Source: Candidatus Bruticola papionis (GTDB taxonomy: Bacteria > Vulcanimicrobiota > Xenobia > Xenobiales > Xenobiaceae). Taken from it: a DNA stretch of 11,658 nucleotides. Of this stretch, positions 7,817 through 11,658 are shown in pieces. The number at the start of each line of letters is the position of its first letter. Position 1 is the first letter of the stretch. The stretch is from positions 22,722 through 34,379 of the forward strand of contig DHKB01000024.1 in the NCBI GenBank assembly GCA_002407045.1, written 5' to 3'. A program made the translations under genes and the position numbers. The notes under the pieces were generated by a model, which was not told the DNA's origin, made no database searches, and saw only the letters and a list, made by a program, of their open reading frames with translations.

Positions 7817-7834
7817 AATAATATACAGATTTAG

Positions 7835-7870
7835 AGCTGCCATTTATGTATTTATATTTAAGTGGCAGCT
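7835..7870 (+). terminator. hairpin between the ATP-grasp and GHMP kinase genes (weak terminator or processing site)
   Basis: AGCTGCCATTTA (7835-7846) pairs with TAAGTGGCAGCT (7859-7870): 12 bp with one G-U pair and a 12-nt loop. The next bases (TGATGATTTGG, then TTTTTAT at 7882-7888) are only loosely U-rich, so termination is probably partial. It may lower expression of the kinase gene or protect the upstream RNA 3' end. Confidence 0.5.
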
Positions 7871-7909
7871 TGATGATTTGGTTTTTATATCCATAAAGGA
7901 ATAAAATAA

Positions 7910-8923
7910 ATGAGCATTACCGTAACTGCGCCTATGCGCATAGACTTGGCTGGCGGCACTCTGGATTTGCATCCTCTCTATTTGTTTTTGCATGATCCTT
8001 TAACAGTGACCGCTTCTATTAGCTTGCATTCCAGAGCTTCGGTTACGCCTTTGGAAGGAAATAGAGTACGTCTGGTTTCTGAAGATTTGGATCAAAGCGT
8101 AGAGGTGGAAAATACCGAAGAGCTTTCTTTGGGTGGCAAGTTGGATCTTTTATCTAGAGCCGTAAAGTTTTACGCTCCGCAAGGTGGCTTAGAATTGCGT
8201 ACTAAAAGTGCGGCTCCCAAAGGTTCTGGTTTAGGAGCTTCTTCCAGTTTGCTTATGTCTATGTCCAAAGCTTTGGGCCTTTTCTCCGGCCGTGACGATT
8301 CTATTCACGACATTATTATGTATGGCGCCGGTTTAGAAGCTCAAAATTTACGTATTCCTACTGGATATCAAGATTATTATGGAGCTTGTTTAGGTGGTAT
8401 TAACGGTTTGGAGTTTAGAGTAGACGGCCACAATATCCGCACTTTGTATCCCTCTGCCGAGTTCTTCAAATTGCTTAACGATTCTATGGTCGTTTCTTTT
8501 ACCGGTATTAGCCATTTCTCCGGTACTAGCAATTGGAACATGCTTAAACGTTACGTAGATCAAGAGGGCGATACTGTTAAGCGTATGGAAGCTATCGAAG
8601 ATACCGCTCACCAAATGTGGGATGCGCTTATTTGCGAAGATCTGGATAAAGTTGGCAAAGCTTTAGATCGCGAATGGCAAAACAGGCGCGGTTTAGCTGA
8701 AGGCGTAACTAATGATCGTATCGATTCTATGGTATTAGCTGCTAAAAATGCTGGTGCTTTAGCTTCTAAAATTTGTGGCGCTGGCGGCGGTGGTTGTATG
8801 CTTACTTTAAGCAAGCCCGAAAATAAAGAGAAAGTGATCGAAGCTTTACGCTCCAAAGGTGCTGACATTTTAGATGTTTCTATCGATAATGAAGGCTTGA
8901 AAGTTTTGGAAAATAGTAAGTAA
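7910..8923 (+). CDS. GHMP-superfamily sugar kinase
   Basis: The 337-residue product has all three GHMP kinase motifs: APMRIDLAGGTLD (7-19), the phosphate-binding loop APKGSGLGASSSL (102-114) and the C-terminal KICGAGGGGCMLTL (287-300). GYQDYYGACLGG (152-163) holds the likely catalytic Asp (D155). FTGISHFSGTSNWNMLKRYVD (197-217) is a subfamily block. The overall pattern is closest to HddA-like heptose-7-phosphate kinases and related galactokinase/mevalonate-kinase-like enzymes, so it probably phosphorylates a sugar or sugar phosphate in the cytosol using ATP; the exact substrate is not determined. The length is normal and no motif is broken. AAAGGA (7895-7900) lies 9 nt before the ATG. It follows the ATP-grasp gene by 93 bp with a hairpin between, and a terminator follows it. 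A role in nucleotide-sugar or surface-glycan synthesis would fit the Wzx-like flippase nearby, but that is inference. Confidence 0.87.
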   Translation: MSITVTAPMRIDLAGGTLDLHPLYLFLHDPLTVTASISLHSRASVTPLEGNRVRLVSEDLDQSVEVENTEELSLGGKLDLLSRAVKFYAPQGGLELRTKSAAPKGSGLGASSSLLMSMSKALGLFSGRDDSIHDIIMYGAGLEAQNLRIPTGYQDYYGACLGGINGLEFRVDGHNIRTLYPSAEFFKLLNDSMVVSFTGISHFSGTSNWNMLKRYVDQEGDTVKRMEAIEDTAHQMWDALICEDLDKVGKALDREWQNRRGLAEGVTNDRIDSMVLAAKNAGALASKICGAGGGGCMLTLSKPENKEKVIEALRSKGADILDVSIDNEGLKVLENSK

Positions 8924-8941
8924 AGATATAAATACAAATAT

Positions 8942-9020
8942 AAAAAAGCGAATTGGGAGGCTGGAAATTGGGTAGAAGACAACTAGATCAGTTTTCAGTT
9001 TACTTAGTTCGCTTTTTTTT
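8942..9020 (+). terminator. intrinsic terminator after the GHMP kinase gene
   Basis: AAAAAAGCGAA (8942-8952) is complementary to TTCGCTTTTTT (9008-9018), and the run of eight T (9013-9020) completes a terminator. The loop is unusually long (55 nt) and contains two copies of AATTGGG. The pairing is rich in A-U, so strength is moderate. Confidence 0.7.
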
Positions 9021-9053
9021 GTTCTTTTTAAGGGGGAGGATTAAGTACAGTAT

Positions 9054-10301
9054 ATGAGTGAAAGCGATAAATATAAACAAGCTTTAGAAGATAATTTTGG
9101 CGAAAATAGCGGCGCTAATGCAAGGTTTGGCAATCCTAATGTGCAAAAGCTTTTGCAACAAATGGATTCAGAGCGTGAGATCCATACTCACTCTTGGAGT
9201 GAAGGTAATTTATCTTCTTCGTCGTCGCGTCGCAGTGCGGTCGATTCTTTAGTTGGCAGCAGCAATTCCGGCAAAGATCGCTTTATTCCCAGTCAGCAAG
9301 ACTTAATTAAAGCGGTAGGTTCTTCGCGCTCCAAGAGTTCTTCCAGTTCGTCTTCGTCATCTTCTTCCAAAAGTTCCGACAGTTCTTCAGGCAGTAAAAG
9401 TAGCTCTTCTGGCAGCAAGTCTGAAGTGCAAACTTTAACTAAAGAAACTAAGCGCTTTGTTATTGGCTTAGGTTTACTTTGCTTTATTATTGGCGCTATT
9501 TTAATTACTTTCATTTATTCACCCTTAAATGATCGTGGCGCTGAGCGTGTTTTAGATGAAACTGAATTGGCCCAATCTGGTAAACAAACTGTTACTTCTT
9601 CAGCTAATGGAAATCAAGCCCTCAATTCTGAGGCTACTGAAAATCAGGGCGACGAGCCTTTAATTGTTGAAGTTGACGAAGAGACAGCCCAAAGTTTAAC
9701 TGCCGACAAAAAAGCTTTGCCTACCGTAGGTAAAGTTAAGTTGGACGGCATAAAAGTATACGTTGTAGGTGCCGTAAAAAATCCAGGTATTGTCACTTTG
9801 CCTTTCGACTCTCGAGTTGATGACGCCATTAAAGCTGCTGGTGGCATGAGTGACAATGCTGAGCCTTTAAGCGTCAATTTAGCTAAACGTATCAAAGACG
9901 AAGATAAAATTTACGTAGCCTTTAAAGGCGAAACCGACAGCTTGAGTGGTACTGGCGTAGTGGAACAAAGGGCCGATACTTCTGGCATTATCGCCGAAAA
10001 AGCTCGAGAAGCGGCTGCTGATGGCGGTAAGATTAAAGCTAAAGATAGTGGCAAATCTAGTAGTGCTGGCAATAATGAAAAAGGCGATGCTGCTAGTGCT
10101 GAGTTTACGGTTAATCTCAATACGGCTAGCGAGGAGGAATTACAGAAAATTCCTGGTGTAGGCCCTTCTATTTCCAAGTCCATTATTGACTATCGCAATA
10201 AATTGCCCGACGGTAAATTTACTAATAAAGCTCAACTTAAAGATGTAATCGGTATAGGCGAAGCTAGCTATTCTAAGTTGGAGCCTTATGTAAAGCTTTA
10301 A
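9054..10301 (+). CDS. comEA: ComEA-like competence DNA receptor (SLBB + helix-hairpin-helix)
   Basis: ComEA binds incoming double-stranded DNA outside the inner membrane during natural transformation and passes it to the ComEC channel. The 415-residue protein has a hydrophilic N-terminal region (1-133) with a serine tract (roughly 93-122, broken by Lys, Asp and Gly), one membrane segment (about 135-156), a linker, an SLBB domain (about 233-291, with VYVVGAVKNPGIVTLP at 235-250), a second linker, and a C-terminal double helix-hairpin-helix DNA-binding domain (352-413: FTVNLNTASEEELQKIPGVG, then VIGIGEAS at 398-405). SLBB plus HhH order is that of Gram-positive-type ComEA; 415 residues is about twice the usual size, because of the N-terminal extension and linkers. 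The start is ATG 9054, after a strong AGGGGGAGGA (9031-9040) with a long 13-nt spacer. The gene stands alone between two terminators. I saw no comEB or comEC here. Confidence 0.9.
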   Translation: MSESDKYKQALEDNFGENSGANARFGNPNVQKLLQQMDSEREIHTHSWSEGNLSSSSSRRSAVDSLVGSSNSGKDRFIPSQQDLIKAVGSSRSKSSSSSSSSSSSKSSDSSSGSKSSSSGSKSEVQTLTKETKRFVIGLGLLCFIIGAILITFIYSPLNDRGAERVLDETELAQSGKQTVTSSANGNQALNSEATENQGDEPLIVEVDEETAQSLTADKKALPTVGKVKLDGIKVYVVGAVKNPGIVTLPFDSRVDDAIKAAGGMSDNAEPLSVNLAKRIKDEDKIYVAFKGETDSLSGTGVVEQRADTSGIIAEKAREAAADGGKIKAKDSGKSSSAGNNEKGDAASAEFTVNLNTASEEELQKIPGVGPSISKSIIDYRNKLPDGKFTNKAQLKDVIGIGEASYSKLEPYVKL

Positions 10302-10334
10302 TTTATAGCTAAAGCATTATCTATTGCCAAAAAT

Positions 10335-10380
10335 AAAGTCGCAGTTTCTTAAATATTTGGAGCTGCGGCTTTTCTTATTT
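10335..10380. terminator. bidirectional intrinsic terminator between comEA and the flippase gene
   Basis: AAAGTCGCAG (10335-10344) pairs with CTGCGGCTTT (10363-10372), 10 bp with one G-U pair. T-rich sequence (TTTTCTTATTT) follows on the plus strand, and A-rich sequence precedes the stem (AAAAATAAAG), which reads as U-rich on the minus strand. It can serve both convergent genes; its distal end overlaps the flippase stop codon at 10375-10377. Confidence 0.75.
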
Positions 10381-11658
10381 ATTGAGCGTGTCCAATTCTT
10401 GCAAGCCAGCATTTGTATATTTATAAAGTAAAGTATGTAACCAAGCGCCTACAAAAAGTACTAGAGAGGAACAGGAAAAAGCTTGAGCTGCTCCCAGGCC
10501 GCCTTTGCTATTCCAGTAATAGCAGAGGAATAAATCTAAAGCTGTGCAAGCGGCCAGCCAAAGTGTGGCGTTATACGGTTGTCCAGCCAGATTAAAAACT
10601 GTAGTTAAAATAGTATAGCCATTAAAGAAAATAATGCCGGGCAGCATCCACATAAGCATTACCGAGCTGGGAGCAAATTCTGGCCCTAAAATTAAGTTTA
10701 TGCACCAAGGCATAAATGTAGCTAATATAGCAGCCAATACTAGATTAAAAATTAAAAAGAAAGCGTTGGCTTTCCAAACCATAGGCAAACAGTCGCGAAT
10801 AGTTTTACATTTAGCTGACAACCTTGGCAATAGCATTTGGTTGACAATAAGAGTAAAAGCTAGCGTTAAGCTGCGTATAGCACCAACGATATTGTAATAA
10901 CCGGATTGTTCTGATCCGGAGCAACGTTGAATAATCAAGATATCGGCCATTTGAATAGCACTATAGAAAGCCGAAAAAAGAAAAGCTTTAAAGTTATAAC
11001 TAGCCGATTGGCAGAAAAGCTCCCAAGAGAATAGTGACCATTGGCCAGCAAAGTTATAAGCGCTGTGTAAACGCCAAATAGCTGCTAAACCTATGCCAAT
11101 AATAGAAGCAATTATAAAATAAGCTGGCGACTTAATATGTAATAAAAAAATAACCAGCGTAATTATGAAAACGACCAGTTTAGAGACAAACTCTTGCCAA
11201 TTGCAAATTCTGACTAAGCCGAATGAGAAAAGCAATGAATGAGTAGTTGTATAAATTAGTACCACTAATGCGTAAGCTATAGATAGTAAAAGAAGAGTAT
11301 ACGGTAGAGGAATAATGTCGGCATCTATATATTTAGCTGTAAATAAAATTAAGGCCAGTAACAATGATGAAAATAGCGATATACTTAAAGAGTTGCCCGT
11401 CAGTTGAGCTCTTTGCTTAATTAGTTTGGCTCCTAAGACTAGGTTAGATACGTTTAAGCCAAAACATCCAAAAGCGCAGCCCAAGTTGGCAATATTAAAG
11501 GTACAGGCTATCCAGCCTCGCCCTTCTGGCCCTACAGCTCGTGAGGACAGTACCGTAGTAAGCACAGCTAAAAAAATGCCGGAAAATCTGGCCAAGTATG
11601 TAGTTAATACATTCTTTACAAATTGACTTTGCCATATTTGCTTTAATTTTTCTAACAT
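10375..11658 (-). CDS. Wzx-like polysaccharide flippase (MOP superfamily)
   Basis: The 427-residue, highly hydrophobic protein has about 12 predicted membrane segments and matches the polysaccharide transporter branch of the MOP exporter superfamily, which flips lipid-linked oligosaccharides (O-antigen or capsule units) across the inner membrane. The N-terminal signature is RFSGIFLAVLTTVLSSRAVG (24-43) followed by PEGRG (44-48), where Wzx-type proteins have a conserved Gly- and Arg-rich turn after the first helix. Other supporting blocks are ADILIIQRCSGSEQSGYYNI in the middle and the helix pair beginning MPWCINLILGPEF near the C-terminus. Length is within the usual range. The ATG is the last three bases of the window, so an upstream start cannot be ruled out and the ribosome site is not visible. 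Usual partners (glycosyltransferases, a Wzy polymerase) would lie beyond the right edge. Confidence 0.85.
   Translation of the reverse strand: MLEKLKQIWQSQFVKNVLTTYLARFSGIFLAVLTTVLSSRAVGPEGRGWIACTFNIANLGCAFGCFGLNVSNLVLGAKLIKQRAQLTGNSLSISLFSSLLLALILFTAKYIDADIIPLPYTLLLLSIAYALVVLIYTTTHSLLFSFGLVRICNWQEFVSKLVVFIITLVIFLLHIKSPAYFIIASIIGIGLAAIWRLHSAYNFAGQWSLFSWELFCQSASYNFKAFLFSAFYSAIQMADILIIQRCSGSEQSGYYNIVGAIRSLTLAFTLIVNQMLLPRLSAKCKTIRDCLPMVWKANAFFLIFNLVLAAILATFMPWCINLILGPEFAPSSVMLMWMLPGIIFFNGYTILTTVFNLAGQPYNATLWLAACTALDLFLCYYWNSKGGLGAAQAFSCSSLVLFVGAWLHTLLYKYTNAGLQELDTLNK

Noticed and set aside
2828..8923. Antiphage defence system built on the STAND NTPase
   Set aside because: No nuclease, protease, TIR or membrane effector and no neighbouring defence or mobile genes; the neighbours look metabolic.
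1..11658. Alternative genetic code (no TGA among the seven visible stops)
   Set aside because: Seven stops are too few to tell in a moderately A/T-rich genome, and all reading frames here make normal proteins with TGG for Trp and no internal TGA.

Overview
The window is ordinary bacterial chromosome: short intergenic gaps, Shine-Dalgarno sites, sigma70-like promoters and factor-independent terminators. I see no transposase, integrase, phage gene, CRISPR array, tRNA or rRNA. The phylum cannot be fixed from the sequence. A ComEA-type DNA receptor, a Wzx-like flippase and a sugar-type GHMP kinase point to a free-living or host-associated bacterium that makes surface glycan and is potentially competent. 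The queuine-salvage genes suggest it takes this base, or its nucleotide, from elsewhere. All seven visible stop codons are TAA or TAG.

Layout. (1) 1-1856, minus strand: a queuosine-5'-phosphate N-glycosylase of the Qng1/DUF2419 family, then, 122 bp downstream, the start of tgt (tRNA-guanine/queuine transglycosylase, cut by the window edge). Together they form a queuine-salvage unit: Qng1 releases queuine from Q-5'-monophosphate and Tgt places it in tRNA. The Tgt carries features I associate with queuine-inserting rather than preQ1-inserting enzymes. (2) 1857-2082: a divergent promoter region in which the two -35 boxes appear to overlap. (3) 2083-2676, plus: a small single-pass membrane protein of unknown function, closed by a strong terminator. 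(4) 2828-8923, plus: a very large STAND-type P-loop NTPase with an alpha-helical repeat tail, a circularly permuted ATP-grasp ligase, and a GHMP sugar kinase. The first two are 51 bp apart. The third follows a hairpin, so it may be only partly co-transcribed. A terminator closes the run. (5) 9054-10301, plus: a ComEA-like competence protein with SLBB and helix-hairpin-helix domains and a long serine-rich N-terminal region. (6) 10375-11658, minus: a Wzx-like polysaccharide flippase, converging on comEA across a shared bidirectional terminator.

The best-supported biological story is queuine salvage. The most open question is the STAND NTPase, ATP-grasp and GHMP kinase run, whose substrates and joint role cannot be read from the sequence. 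I found no convincing sign of a wholly new system such as a defence island or retron, and offer the STAND/ATP-grasp/GHMP set as the most likely place for undescribed biology.
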